A stretch of 64,000 bases of DNA from Ruegeria halocynthiae (GTDB taxonomy: Bacteria > Pseudomonadota > Alphaproteobacteria > Rhodobacterales > Rhodobacteraceae): the NCBI RefSeq assembly GCF_900106805.1, contig NZ_FNNP01000002.1, forward strand, positions 62,001-126,000. Reading direction: 5' to 3'. Numbering within the stretch: position 1 is the first letter of the stretch; each line of letters starts with the position of its first letter. Below are positions 16,607 through 25,310 of the stretch, piece by piece. The notes under the pieces were generated by a model. The model saw nothing but the letters and a program-made list of their open reading frames with translations. It ran no database searches and was not told where the DNA came from. The position numbers and the translations under genes are program-made.

Positions 16607-17635
16607 TTGGAATTTTTTGACCAGCTCGGCTCGATCCTTTCAGATTTTTCCAACCCCCGAAAACGTGTTTTTGTCGGGTATCTATTTGTGACTGTCCTGA
16701 TCGCTTTGGTCTGGCTGGTCGCCGTACGCAGATCGTCGGTCAAATCCGCGTTTAAGGACGTGTTCGACCGCCGAATATTGTTCTCTCGCTCGGCTTTGGC
16801 GGATTATCAGATTTTCCTGATCAACCGCGCGTTTACTTTGTTCATTTCGCCCTTGCTGGTGTCTCAACTGGCTATTGCAACTCTACTTTACTACGCGCTT
16901 CATGATGTGGATTTCCTGCAGCGGGGGCTGTTCAACGATACCCCAACCGGCGTGATTGTCGCGTTGTTCACGATCACGATATTCATAGTAGACGATTGCA
17001 CCAGATACCTTGTGCATCGCTGGATGCATCGGTGGCCATTGCTATGGGCCATACACAAAACGCACCATTCTGCTGAAACGATGACGCCGATCACCGTATA
17101 CCGGACCCACCCGCTGGAAGGCATCCTGTACAGCCTTCGCGGAGCGATTGCGCAAGGGTTCACAATGGCGGTGTTTTTGTTTTTCTTCGGAAATGCGGTC
17201 GACCTTTATACGGTTTTGGGGGTCAACGTCCTCTCATTCGTATTTCACGTAACTGGATCAAATCTGCGCCACTCGCATATCTCGATCCGGTACTGGCCGT
17301 GGCTGGAACATATTCTGATGTCACCGGCACAGCATCAGGTGCATCACTCGATCGCACGCGAGCATCACGATAAGAATTTCGGCGTTGCTTTTGCGGTTTG
17401 GGACTGGCTGTTCGGCTCGCTGCACCTGTCCGAGCCTGGCCGAGAACTGACATTTGGCCTGCCCGCCTCCGAGGCACACCCGTCGCGTCTGCTCGACATT
17501 TATTTTCGCCCGTTTGCGGACATGGGTCGCTATGTGCGGCGCAGAGCCAAAACTCTGTGCATCCCGACATTCGGTGCGCGTATCAAATCAGATCAGGATG
17601 GTGACAATACCGGTTATTCGAAACAAAGCCTTTAA
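16607..17635 (+). CDS. Fatty-acid-hydroxylase / sterol-desaturase superfamily membrane protein
   Basis: Up to 342 residues from a TTG at 16607, only 20 bases after the terminator; no ATG suits better, so the start is uncertain. Membrane segments lie near residues 25-45, 75-105 and 115-135. Histidine motifs for a di-iron centre are present: HRWMH, HKTHH, LRHSH and QHQVHHS. Members hydroxylate lipids, carotenoids or sterol-like rings. It is convergent with phnF and shows no functional link to either neighbour. Confidence 0.82.
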   Translation: MEFFDQLGSILSDFSNPRKRVFVGYLFVTVLIALVWLVAVRRSSVKSAFKDVFDRRILFSRSALADYQIFLINRAFTLFISPLLVSQLAIATLLYYALHDVDFLQRGLFNDTPTGVIVALFTITIFIVDDCTRYLVHRWMHRWPLLWAIHKTHHSAETMTPITVYRTHPLEGILYSLRGAIAQGFTMAVFLFFFGNAVDLYTVLGVNVLSFVFHVTGSNLRHSHISIRYWPWLEHILMSPAQHQVHHSIAREHHDKNFGVAFAVWDWLFGSLHLSEPGRELTFGLPASEAHPSRLLDIYFRPFADMGRYVRRRAKTLCIPTFGARIKSDQDGDNTGYSKQSL

Positions 17636-17713
17636 AGGCGCCGTAAGCATCGAATTGCCGTTGGATCGAAAGGTTGGACAGTGTGCTTCGAATTCGACAG
17701 AATGCAATCTGCT

Positions 17714-18433
17714 CTAATTTTCAAGCGTCAGCGTCACCCTATCTCCGACAAACCAGGTTCGGCCAAATTCGACTGGCAACCGCTGTTCATCCACATTTAC
17801 GCCCGATGATCTGAGAAGCGGGTCACCTTCAGCAACTTGTAGATGTAATGCTTGGGTGGCGGTGGCGTGGGTAGCTGTCAGTCGGGTTGAGGCGCGGGTA
17901 TAATCGCTGACGCCTGACTTGATCAGCGCCGCGGTGACGCTGCTGTTCTCTTGCAGCGCGGCGGTAATGCCCGGCAGGCGTTTTAAGGGAAACATGCTTT
18001 CGAAAACTGCGATGGGAAGGCCATCGGCAAACGAGAGTCCGTGATAGCTGCAAATCTGATCGCCGGGTGCAAGGGCCAATGCGCCCGCCTCGCCGGCCGT
18101 TGCGGCGCGTTCTTCAATATCAAGCACTCTCTTTTCAGGTCTGCGACCTGCGGCAATCAGGTTTTCGTGGAAGCGAACGCGTGTGCCGATGGGGTAATCG
18201 GTGGGCGTGGCGGCAACAAACGCTCCTGCGCCCCGGCGCGTACGGATCAGACCCTCGTCCACAAGGGCAGAGATCCCGTGGCGCACGGTATGGCGGTTCA
18301 CACCAAACCGTTCTGCCAGCGCGGCCTCGGTCGGCAGCCTGTCACCGGGGCCATAGCGCCCTTCGGCCAGATCAGAGCGCAAGGCGTCCGCGATTGCCTT
18401 CCAGATCGGTGTTTTGGTTGGTGCGTTACGCAA
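17714..18433 (-). CDS. phnF: GntR/HutC-family regulator of phosphonate genes, PhnF
   Basis: A 239-residue regulator: N-terminal winged helix (GPGDRLPTEAALAERFGVNR, then HTVRHGISALVDEGLI) and a C-terminal UTRA ligand domain (RVRFHENLIAAGRRPEKRVL, ending near VEFGRTWFVGDRV). It is divergent from phnG with an 81-base gap that holds a tandem repeat, the likely operator. PhnF proteins repress phn operons. Confidence 0.9.
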   Translation of the reverse strand: MRNAPTKTPIWKAIADALRSDLAEGRYGPGDRLPTEAALAERFGVNRHTVRHGISALVDEGLIRTRRGAGAFVAATPTDYPIGTRVRFHENLIAAGRRPEKRVLDIEERAATAGEAGALALAPGDQICSYHGLSFADGLPIAVFESMFPLKRLPGITAALQENSSVTAALIKSGVSDYTRASTRLTATHATATQALHLQVAEGDPLLRSSGVNVDEQRLPVEFGRTWFVGDRVTLTLEN

Positions 18434-18479
18434 GTTTCACAAATTTCCTCTGTTTCGAAGCGGCAAATGTGGTATGATG

Positions 18480-18495
18480 TGTATAGTTGTATAGT
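18480..18495. repeat. Tandem TGTATAGT repeat in the phnF-phnG gap
   Basis: Two exact copies of TGTATAGT at 18480-18487 and 18488-18495, followed by ATATG, 19 bases before phnG. HutC-type regulators bind GT-x-TA-containing sites, so this is the probable PhnF operator, overlapping a TATAGT hexamer. A clear Pho box was not seen. Confidence 0.5.
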
Positions 18496-18514
18496 ATATG
18501 GAAAAGTTGTCGAG

Positions 18515-18970
18515 ATGAAAAACGGTTTCGACGAGAATGCAGACCGGAAAGCTTGGATGGGTCTGCTGGCCAAAGCCCCGGCAGGACGAGTTGCCACCCT
18601 GTTGGATGCGGCCATGACCCGCCCGGGTTTTACCTGGTTGCGTACGCCTGAAATTGGCAGCGCAATGGTTCGCGCCCGAGCGGGTGCGACCGGTGCACCG
18701 TTCAATCTGGGTGAAATGACGGTGACCCGTTGTACACTGAAACTGGAATCCGGCGAGGTCGGGCACGCCTATATTCAGGGACGACGCAAAAGCGATGCTG
18801 AGGCTGCCGCCGTGGTGGATGCACTTATGCAGACGGGCATCGCTGACAGATTGCGCGCTCAACTCCTGGAACCTCTGCACGATGAGCTGTCGGCAGCAAA
18901 AGCGACGCGTGCCGCCAAGGCAGCCGCGACCAAGGTCGATTTCTTCACCCTGGCACGAGGAGAGGGTTGA
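18515..18970 (+). CDS. phnG: C-P lyase subunit PhnG
   Basis: About 151 residues from ATG 18515; the longer frame from 18041 runs antisense through phnF. Recognisable core: TRPGFTWLRTPEIGSAMVRA and GEMTVTRCTLKLESGEVGHA. PhnG is part of the PhnGHIJ complex that attaches alkyl phosphonate to ATP's ribose. The stop overlaps the phnH start (TGATG). Confidence 0.93.
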   Translation: MKNGFDENADRKAWMGLLAKAPAGRVATLLDAAMTRPGFTWLRTPEIGSAMVRARAGATGAPFNLGEMTVTRCTLKLESGEVGHAYIQGRRKSDAEAAAVVDALMQTGIADRLRAQLLEPLHDELSAAKATRAAKAAATKVDFFTLARGEG

Positions 18971-19533
18971 TGCAGCCCCAAGCCCTTACCGGCGGCTTTA
19001 CCGATCCCGCAGTTCAGTCCGCCCATGCCTTTCGCAGTGTGATGGAAGCGATGGCCCGCCCCGGTACGCTGCGCGAAATTTCCGGTGCTGAACCTCCCGC
19101 CCCTATGTCTCGGGCGGCAGGTGCGGTGTTGTTGACGCTTTGCGATTCTGACACGCCCATCTATCTGGCGGGCGCGGTGGATTGCCCCGCAGTGCGCAAC
19201 TGGCTTTCATTCCACACTGGTGCACCGCTGGTGGGTCCAGCTGAATGCATGTTTGCCGTTGGTAGCTGGTCGGATCTCGGACCCTTGTCGATCTACCCGA
19301 TCGGGACGTCCGAATATCCTGATCGTTCAGCCACACTTGTTGTGGAATGCCCGCAGCTTACAGCGTCAGGGGCCATCCTGACGGGACCGGGGATCAAAGA
19401 AACTGCCGCGCTTTCGCTACCTGAACTGGCGGCGTTTCAAGACAATCGAACACTCTATCCGCTGGGGCTCGACTTCATTTTTACCAGCGGTGTGCGAGTT
19501 GCGGCCGTGCCAAGAACAACTGAGGTATCCTGA
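18970..19533 (+). CDS. phnH: C-P lyase subunit PhnH
   Basis: A 187-residue core-complex subunit. Marks include GGFTDPAVQSAHAFRSVMEA, then MARPGTLREI, and later LTGPGIKET. The ATG at 18970 overlaps the phnG stop and its own stop overlaps phnI in the same TGATG manner. Confidence 0.93.
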   Translation: MQPQALTGGFTDPAVQSAHAFRSVMEAMARPGTLREISGAEPPAPMSRAAGAVLLTLCDSDTPIYLAGAVDCPAVRNWLSFHTGAPLVGPAECMFAVGSWSDLGPLSIYPIGTSEYPDRSATLVVECPQLTASGAILTGPGIKETAALSLPELAAFQDNRTLYPLGLDFIFTSGVRVAAVPRTTEVS

Positions 19534-20621
19534 TGTATGTGGCCGTAAAAGGTGGCGAGCGCGCGATCGAAAACGCCCATGCCTGGCTCGCCGAAGAGCG
19601 CCGTGGGGATACCGAGATTGCTGAACTGAGCGTCGCGCAAATCCGTGAACAGTTGAGCCTGGCGGTCCATCGGGTGTCGGCCGAAGGATCACTGTTCGAC
19701 CCGGATTTGGCTGCGCTGGCGATCAAGCAGGCGAGGGGGGATCTAATCGAAGCGATTTTTCTGATCCGCGCCTATCGCACCACATTGCCCCGTTTTGGTT
19801 TTTCTAAGCCCGTCGATACCGGGGTCATGACTTGTGATCGCCGTATATCAGCTTCGTTCAAGGACTTGCCGGGCGGGCAGGTGCTGGGTCCGACATTTGA
19901 TTATTCGCACCGATTGCTGGACTTCAAATTGGCCGCTGAAGGCGAAGTGCCCGAGGCCCCGTCACAGGAAGCAGAAGCGGGCGATGTGCCCCATGTCACC
20001 GATTTCCTCAACCGCGAAGGTTTGATTGAGGAACCGCCGCATGGCGATACTCCGCCCCCAGACCTGACCCGCGAGCCGCTTGAGATGCCCGCCGATCGCG
20101 CCTTGCGCCTGCAGGCGCTGACCCGTGCGGATGAGGGCTTTGCCCTCGGGCTCGCGTATTCGACGCAACGTGGTTATGCGCGCAACCACGCTTTTGTTGG
20201 CGAGCTACGGATCGGGTCTGTGCCGGTCGAGATGGAAATCCCCGAGCTGGGTTTTGCCATCGAAATCGGAGAAGTGGTTTTGACCGAATGCGAAACGGTC
20301 AATCAGTTCAAGGGCTCAAAGGCTGAGCCACCGCAATTCACCCGTGGCTATGGGCTGGTGTTCGGACAATCCGAACGCAAAGCGATCTCGATGGCGCTGG
20401 TTGATCGCGCGCTGCGATGGGAAGAACTGGGTGAAGATAATATCGGCGCACCTGCTCAGGATGCGGAGTTTGTCCTATACCACGCTGACAATATTCAGGC
20501 GACCGGGTTTCTGGAACATATCAAGCTGCCGCATTACGTCGATTTCCAGTCTGAACTGGAACTGGTGCGTAAATTGCGCCGCGAGGCGGGCACGGATCAG
20601 GTGCAGGAGGCTGCGGAATGA
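19533..20621 (+). CDS. phnI: C-P lyase subunit PhnI
   Basis: A 362-residue protein beginning MYVAVKGGERAIENAHAWLA, the usual PhnI start. The PhnI subunit carries the nucleosidase step that replaces adenine with the phosphonate. It is followed by phnJ with an ATGA overlap. Confidence 0.94.
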   Translation: MYVAVKGGERAIENAHAWLAEERRGDTEIAELSVAQIREQLSLAVHRVSAEGSLFDPDLAALAIKQARGDLIEAIFLIRAYRTTLPRFGFSKPVDTGVMTCDRRISASFKDLPGGQVLGPTFDYSHRLLDFKLAAEGEVPEAPSQEAEAGDVPHVTDFLNREGLIEEPPHGDTPPPDLTREPLEMPADRALRLQALTRADEGFALGLAYSTQRGYARNHAFVGELRIGSVPVEMEIPELGFAIEIGEVVLTECETVNQFKGSKAEPPQFTRGYGLVFGQSERKAISMALVDRALRWEELGEDNIGAPAQDAEFVLYHADNIQATGFLEHIKLPHYVDFQSELELVRKLRREAGTDQVQEAAE

Positions 20622-21469
20622 GCGCTTATAACTTCGCATATCTGGACGAACAGACCAAGCGGATGATCCGCCGCGCGATCCTGAAAGGACTTGCGATACC
20701 GGGGTATCAGGTTCCATTCGCCTCGCGTGAGATGCCTATGCCTTATGGCTGGGGCACGGGCGGTGTTCAGGTCTCGGCCGCGGTACTGATCCCGGATGAC
20801 ACCTTCAAGGTAATTGATCAGGGCTCGGACGACACTACAAACGCGGTATCGATACGCACGTTTTTTGAACGCACGGCGGGTGTTGAGACGACCACGGTGA
20901 CCCGCGACGCGTCGGTCATCCAGACCCGTCACCGTATCCCCGAGGAGCGTCTGCACGAAGGCCAAATCCTCGTCTATCAGGTTCCGATCCCCGAGCCGTT
21001 ACGTTTTCTGGAACCACGAGAAAGCGAAACGCGCAAAATGCACGGCCTTGAGGAATACGGTCTGATGCACGTCAAGCTGTACGAAGACATCAGCCGCCAC
21101 GGACATATCGCGACCTCCTACGCCTATCCCGTGAAGGTAGAAGGCCGTTATGTGATGGACCCGTCACCCATCCCCAAATTTGATAACCCGAAGCTTGGCG
21201 ATATGGCCGCGATCCAGCTATTCGGCGCGGGTCGTGAACAGCGGATTTACGCGCTGCCGCCCTACACTCAGGTCGTTTCTTTGGATTTTGAAGATCACCC
21301 GTTCGAGGCGACCAAAGCCGATCATGCCTGCAGTTTATGCGGGTCCGAGGACAGCTATCAGGATGAGGTGATCATCGATGATGCGGGAAGGCGGATGTTT
21401 GTCTGCTCGGACGCCGACTATTGCAAGGCGCGCCAGGCGGCGGGCCACCATGGAAAGGACGCAGCATGA
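20618..21469 (+). CDS. phnJ: Alpha-D-ribose 1-methylphosphonate 5-phosphate C-P lyase PhnJ
   Basis: A 283-residue radical-SAM enzyme that cuts the carbon-phosphorus bond. The four C-terminal cysteines are present: ACSLCGSE near residues 235-240 and FVCSDADYC near 265-272; three of them hold the 4Fe-4S cluster. A glycine of the glycyl/thiyl chemistry lies in the conserved centre. Overlaps phnI and phnK by four bases each. Confidence 0.95.
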   Translation: MSAYNFAYLDEQTKRMIRRAILKGLAIPGYQVPFASREMPMPYGWGTGGVQVSAAVLIPDDTFKVIDQGSDDTTNAVSIRTFFERTAGVETTTVTRDASVIQTRHRIPEERLHEGQILVYQVPIPEPLRFLEPRESETRKMHGLEEYGLMHVKLYEDISRHGHIATSYAYPVKVEGRYVMDPSPIPKFDNPKLGDMAAIQLFGAGREQRIYALPPYTQVVSLDFEDHPFEATKADHACSLCGSEDSYQDEVIIDDAGRRMFVCSDADYCKARQAAGHHGKDAA

Positions 21470-22236
21470 CGCCCTTGCTGTCTGTTCGGGGGATCACTAA
21501 GCGCTATGGCACGCATATCGGCTGTGCAGATGTTTCGTTCGACCTCTATCCCGGTGAAGTCATGGGAATTGTTGGTGAAAGCGGGTCGGGTAAATCGACG
21601 CTTCTTAACTGCATGGCCGGGCAACTGGTCCCCGATGCCGGCGAGGTCGTGTTCGACACCCGCGCCAACGGTCCACAAAACACGGTAACCATGTCCGAGC
21701 CTGAGCGCCGGATGCTGAGTCGCACCGACTGGGCGTTTGTCCATCAACACGCTTGTGACGGTTTGCGCATGGGCATCAGTGCAGGTGGTAATGTAGGTGA
21801 ACGGTTGATGGCTGTGGGTGAACGGCACTATGGCGACATCCGCGGCGATGCCAAAGACTGGCTTCAACGGGTCGAGATTGATGCTGCCCGCGTGGATGAT
21901 CGACCCACGACCTTTTCGGGGGGAATGCAGCAACGTCTGCAGATTGCGCGTAATCTGGTGACCGGACCTCGGCTCGTGTTCATGGATGAACCCACCGGCG
22001 GGTTGGACGTGTCTGTTCAAGCAAGGCTTCTCGACCTGCTGCGCGGCTTGGTGCGCGACATGAATCTGTCAGCCATCATCGTTACCCACGATCTGGCCGT
22101 GGTGCGCCTGCTTGCGGATCGGTTGATGGTGATGAAGTCGGGCCGCGTGGTCGAAGCAGGCCTGACAGACCAGATTCTGGATGACCCACAACATGCCTAC
22201 AGCCAGCTTCTTGTCAGCTCCGTTTTGCAGGTATGA
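21466..22236 (+). CDS. phnK: C-P lyase ATP-binding protein PhnK
   Basis: About 256 residues from ATG 21466, overlapping the phnJ stop. Walker A GESGSGKSTLLN, signature FSGGMQQRLQIARNL, Walker B LVFMDEPTGGLD. PhnK docks on the PhnGHIJ core rather than on a membrane permease. It retains oppA/D-like features (GPQNTVTMSEPERRMLSRTD insertion). Confidence 0.93.
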   Translation: MTPLLSVRGITKRYGTHIGCADVSFDLYPGEVMGIVGESGSGKSTLLNCMAGQLVPDAGEVVFDTRANGPQNTVTMSEPERRMLSRTDWAFVHQHACDGLRMGISAGGNVGERLMAVGERHYGDIRGDAKDWLQRVEIDAARVDDRPTTFSGGMQQRLQIARNLVTGPRLVFMDEPTGGLDVSVQARLLDLLRGLVRDMNLSAIIVTHDLAVVRLLADRLMVMKSGRVVEAGLTDQILDDPQHAYSQLLVSSVLQV

Positions 22237-22239
22237 GCT

Positions 22240-22923
22240 ATGATTGAGCTTAACAACATTTCCAAAACTTTCACCCTTCACAATCAGGGCGCGGCAGTGA
22301 TTGAGGTGTTGAGCGATGTATCGTTCTCGGTCGAACCGGGTGAATGCGTGGCACTGACGGGTGCGTCGGGCGCGGGCAAGTCTACCTTGATGCGGATGAT
22401 CTATGGAAACTATCTGGCCCGGAGCGGAGAAATTCGCATCGGCGACGTGGATATCGTGCGGTCTGAACCTCGCACCATCATTGCCCTGCGCCGTGAGGTT
22501 CTGGGGTATGTCAGCCAGTTCCTGCGCGTCGTACCCCGCGTACCCACCGTCAATGTGGTTTCCGAACCACTGCGGGCCGTGGGCGTTTCCGCCACGGATG
22601 CGAAAGCACGGGCAGAAGCTCTGCTGCTGCAGCTGAATATCCCCGAGCGTCTGTGGGCTCTTTCACCGACCACGTTTTCCGGCGGGGAACAGCAGCGCGT
22701 CAACATCGCACGCAGCTTTGCCCATACTTACCCCGCGATGCTGCTGGATGAGCCCACTGCCAGTCTGGATGCAACCAATCGTGAGGTTGTTCTGCAGCTT
22801 ATCGAAGAGGCAAAAGCCCGTGGAACGGCGATCATCGGTATATTTCACGATAAAGCTGCGCGGGCGCGCGTCTGTGATCGTGAAATCGACGTAAGCCAAT
22901 TCTCACCGGAGGTCGCGGCATGA
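22240..22923 (+). CDS. phnL: C-P lyase ATP-binding protein PhnL
   Basis: A 227-residue ABC ATPase. Walker A GASGAGKSTLMRM, signature FSGGEQQRVNIARSF, Walker B AMLLDEPTASLD, and the PhnL-type end FHDKAARARVCDREIDV. Three bases after phnK and overlapping phnN by four. Works with PhnK on the C-P lyase core. Confidence 0.93.
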   Translation: MIELNNISKTFTLHNQGAAVIEVLSDVSFSVEPGECVALTGASGAGKSTLMRMIYGNYLARSGEIRIGDVDIVRSEPRTIIALRREVLGYVSQFLRVVPRVPTVNVVSEPLRAVGVSATDAKARAEALLLQLNIPERLWALSPTTFSGGEQQRVNIARSFAHTYPAMLLDEPTASLDATNREVVLQLIEEAKARGTAIIGIFHDKAARARVCDREIDVSQFSPEVAA

Positions 22924-23471
22924 CCCAAGGGCGTCTCATCGCGGTGGTCGGACCGTCGGGCGCTGGAAAAGACAGCGTGATGCTTGGTTTGTGTGGTGCG
23001 CTGCCCGATCTGCATCTGGTGCGCCGTGTTATCACGCGAGCACCGGAATTGGGTGGAGAGAACTACGAGGCTATATCATTCGCCGAATTCGAGGACTTGG
23101 CGACACATGGTGCCTTTGCCGTGCATTGGAGCGCCCACGGGCTGCAATACGGGATTCCGTGCTCTGTCAATGACCAGTTAAAAAGGGGCCGCGATTGCCT
23201 GGTCAATCTCTCTCGTAAGGTTCTGCCTGGCGCTGCGGAAAAGTTTCCGCGCTTTGTGGTGCTGAATATCACCGCAAAGCCAGAGACTCTCTTGCGACGT
23301 TTGACCGCGCGAGGGCGTGAAAACAGAAGCGAAATTGCAGAACGACTGGCTCAAGCCGAAAAGCCGCTGCCCGAGGGGCTGAAGGTTGCCACCATTTCCA
23401 ACGATGGCCCGTTGACGGAAACGGTCGCGCGCGCGGCATCGGCGCTTCAACCAGTGAGCGTAAATCGATGA
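22920..23471 (+). CDS. phnN: Ribose 1,5-bisphosphate phosphokinase PhnN
   Basis: A 183-residue guanylate-kinase-like enzyme with P-loop GPSGAGKDSVM at residues 11-21. It makes PRPP from ribose 1,5-bisphosphate, the end step of phosphonate breakdown. Its last 25 bases overlap the tail of the DUF1045 gene on the other strand. Confidence 0.93.
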   Translation: MTQGRLIAVVGPSGAGKDSVMLGLCGALPDLHLVRRVITRAPELGGENYEAISFAEFEDLATHGAFAVHWSAHGLQYGIPCSVNDQLKRGRDCLVNLSRKVLPGAAEKFPRFVVLNITAKPETLLRRLTARGRENRSEIAERLAQAEKPLPEGLKVATISNDGPLTETVARAASALQPVSVNR

Positions 23472-24118
23472 AGCAGTTCAAACCGCCCATCCTCGCGCTC
23501 ACCGCACAATGCGATCTGGTCGATGATGAAGGGTTCCGTCAGGCTTGGCATATGGGTTTGCAGCACCTCGATCCATGCCGGGATATCGTTTTTCGGCAGC
23601 CGCCCTGTCAGTGTCATATGGAACCGGAATTCATCCATCACATAGGGGTATCCCCACTCTGTCAGCAGCGCCTCCTGACGCGGGCTCAGCCGTGCGTTTC
23701 GGCGGCGCGCCAGTTCTGCCTCACCTGGCGGCGCGCGAAACATATCGAGTTCCCGCACGCAAGCCGCTGCGATGCGCCGCAATCCATCGATATCGCCCCT
23801 AGGGGTCAAAGCCAGAAACCGGCCCAGCGTCGTCAGGCACAGCCCATCGCAGCTGGCCGGGGCAAGACCTGCGGCCAATTTGGCCGCCGCGGCCTTCACG
23901 TCATCAAACGTCAAACCTTCGGCCAGATTAAAGGGTGGTTTCAGCGTACCATGAAAACCGTATTTGCGCGGTGCCATCGTGACATCATGCAACTCAGGCA
24001 GATCGGGTTGATCCACTTTGCAGCCCTGTACAATATCCCAGCCCAACCAGCGCGCGCCGAACCTTTCCAAAGAGCCTTCGGGCGGCACATAAAAAATTGC
24101 AAATCGAGAATATGACAT
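23447..24118 (-). CDS. DUF1045 phosphonate-associated 2H phosphoesterase-like protein
   Basis: About 223 residues from ATG 24118, with a good AGAGGAA Shine-Dalgarno; the longer frame to 24355 lies antisense to phnM. Two H-x-T motifs mark the 2H phosphoesterase fold: FHGTLKPPF near residue 58 and FHMTLTGRL near 168. The family is found in phn operons and is thought to open cyclic phosphate ribose intermediates. It is oddly inverted between phnN and phnM: its start codon overlaps that of phnM in one CATG, and its end overlaps phnN. Confidence 0.88.
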   Translation of the reverse strand: MSYSRFAIFYVPPEGSLERFGARWLGWDIVQGCKVDQPDLPELHDVTMAPRKYGFHGTLKPPFNLAEGLTFDDVKAAAAKLAAGLAPASCDGLCLTTLGRFLALTPRGDIDGLRRIAAACVRELDMFRAPPGEAELARRRNARLSPRQEALLTEWGYPYVMDEFRFHMTLTGRLPKNDIPAWIEVLQTHMPSLTEPFIIDQIALCGEREDGRFELLHRFTLTG

Positions 24119-25310
24119 GAATTCCTCTTTTCTCGCGTCCTCTTTGGCAAAGGCTTGTGACAGCGACATATCCGGTGATTTGTGCCTTGCAAATGCCCGG
24201 CTTGTGCTGCCCGACCGGGTAGTAACCGGTTCGGTGACAATCGAACAGGGCGTTATTACCGAGATTGCGGAAGGAGATCGCGTTCTGGTCGGCGCCGATG
24301 ATTGCACTGGTGACTTTGTTCTTCCCGGGTTGGTCGAACTGCATACGGATAACATCGAACGCCATATCGAACCCCGCCCCGAGGTTGATTGGCCTCATCT
24401 ACCGGCCCTGATTGCCCATGATGCAGAACTGGCTTCAACCGGCATCACAACCGTGTTCGACGCGATGCGAGTGGGTTCCATTCATGGTGGCAAGGGGCGA
24501 TATATCGACTATGCCCGCAAACTTGCGGACGAACTGCTGTCAGCGCAGGCCGAAGGCTTTTTCAAGATCAGCCATTTTCTGCACTTGCGGGCTGAGATTT
24601 GTTCCGAGACTTTGCTGCAAGAGTTGGCCTGTTTTGGGCCGGAAGATCGGGTCGGTATTGTCAGTCTGATGGATCACACTCCGGGTCAGCGCCAGTTCCG
24701 GAACCTCAGCAGATTGAAAACCTATGTGTCGAAGAAGCGCGGCATGAATGACGCCGAGTTTGCAGCACATGTCGAAAACCTGCATGGTCTGCAAAAGCGT
24801 TTCGGTAGGAAGCACGAGGCAGGCGCAGTGACCGAAGCTGCTCGTCTTGGCGCAACATTGGCAAGCCATGATGATACCACTGCGCAGCACGTTGACACAT
24901 CGTCTGAGAATGGCGCGGCATTTGCTGAGTTTCCAACCACTTTCGAAGCGGCAGCGGCCTGCCGTACCAAGAATATCGCCGTCATGATGGGGGCCCCGAA
25001 CCTGATCCGGGGCGGTTCGCATTCCGGCAATGTCGCAGCCAAAGATCTGGCGATGGCTGATCTGCTGGATATCGTTTCATCTGACTATGTGCCCTCGGCA
25101 CTGTTGTTATCTGCCTTTCATCTGGCCGAGCTCTGGGATGATCTGCCCCGTGCGGTTGCTACGGTCACACGCAATCCGGCCAAGGCAGTCGGCCTTGACG
25201 ACCGCGGCGCCTTGAGAGTCGGATGGCGTGGCGATGTCCTGCGTGTACGCCGCATGGCACACACACCAATTTTGCGCGGCGTTTGGAGCCGGGGCAACAA
25301 GGTTAGTTAA
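24117..25310 (+). CDS. phnM: Alpha-D-ribose 1-methylphosphonate 5-triphosphate diphosphatase PhnM
   Basis: A 397-residue amidohydrolase-superfamily enzyme that removes pyrophosphate before the PhnJ step. Metal-binding LPGLVELHTDNIERH is seen near residue 70, and later TVASHDD-like SHDDTTAQH and GGSHSGNVAAKDL. It starts on the same four bases as the divergent DUF1045 gene, so its weak Shine-Dalgarno (GAGAA) lies inside that gene. How it is transcribed, with phnN or from its own promoter, is not clear. Convergent with the next gene, stops overlapping. Confidence 0.93.
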   Translation: MNSSFLASSLAKACDSDISGDLCLANARLVLPDRVVTGSVTIEQGVITEIAEGDRVLVGADDCTGDFVLPGLVELHTDNIERHIEPRPEVDWPHLPALIAHDAELASTGITTVFDAMRVGSIHGGKGRYIDYARKLADELLSAQAEGFFKISHFLHLRAEICSETLLQELACFGPEDRVGIVSLMDHTPGQRQFRNLSRLKTYVSKKRGMNDAEFAAHVENLHGLQKRFGRKHEAGAVTEAARLGATLASHDDTTAQHVDTSSENGAAFAEFPTTFEAAAACRTKNIAVMMGAPNLIRGGSHSGNVAAKDLAMADLLDIVSSDYVPSALLLSAFHLAELWDDLPRAVATVTRNPAKAVGLDDRGALRVGWRGDVLRVRRMAHTPILRGVWSRGNKVS

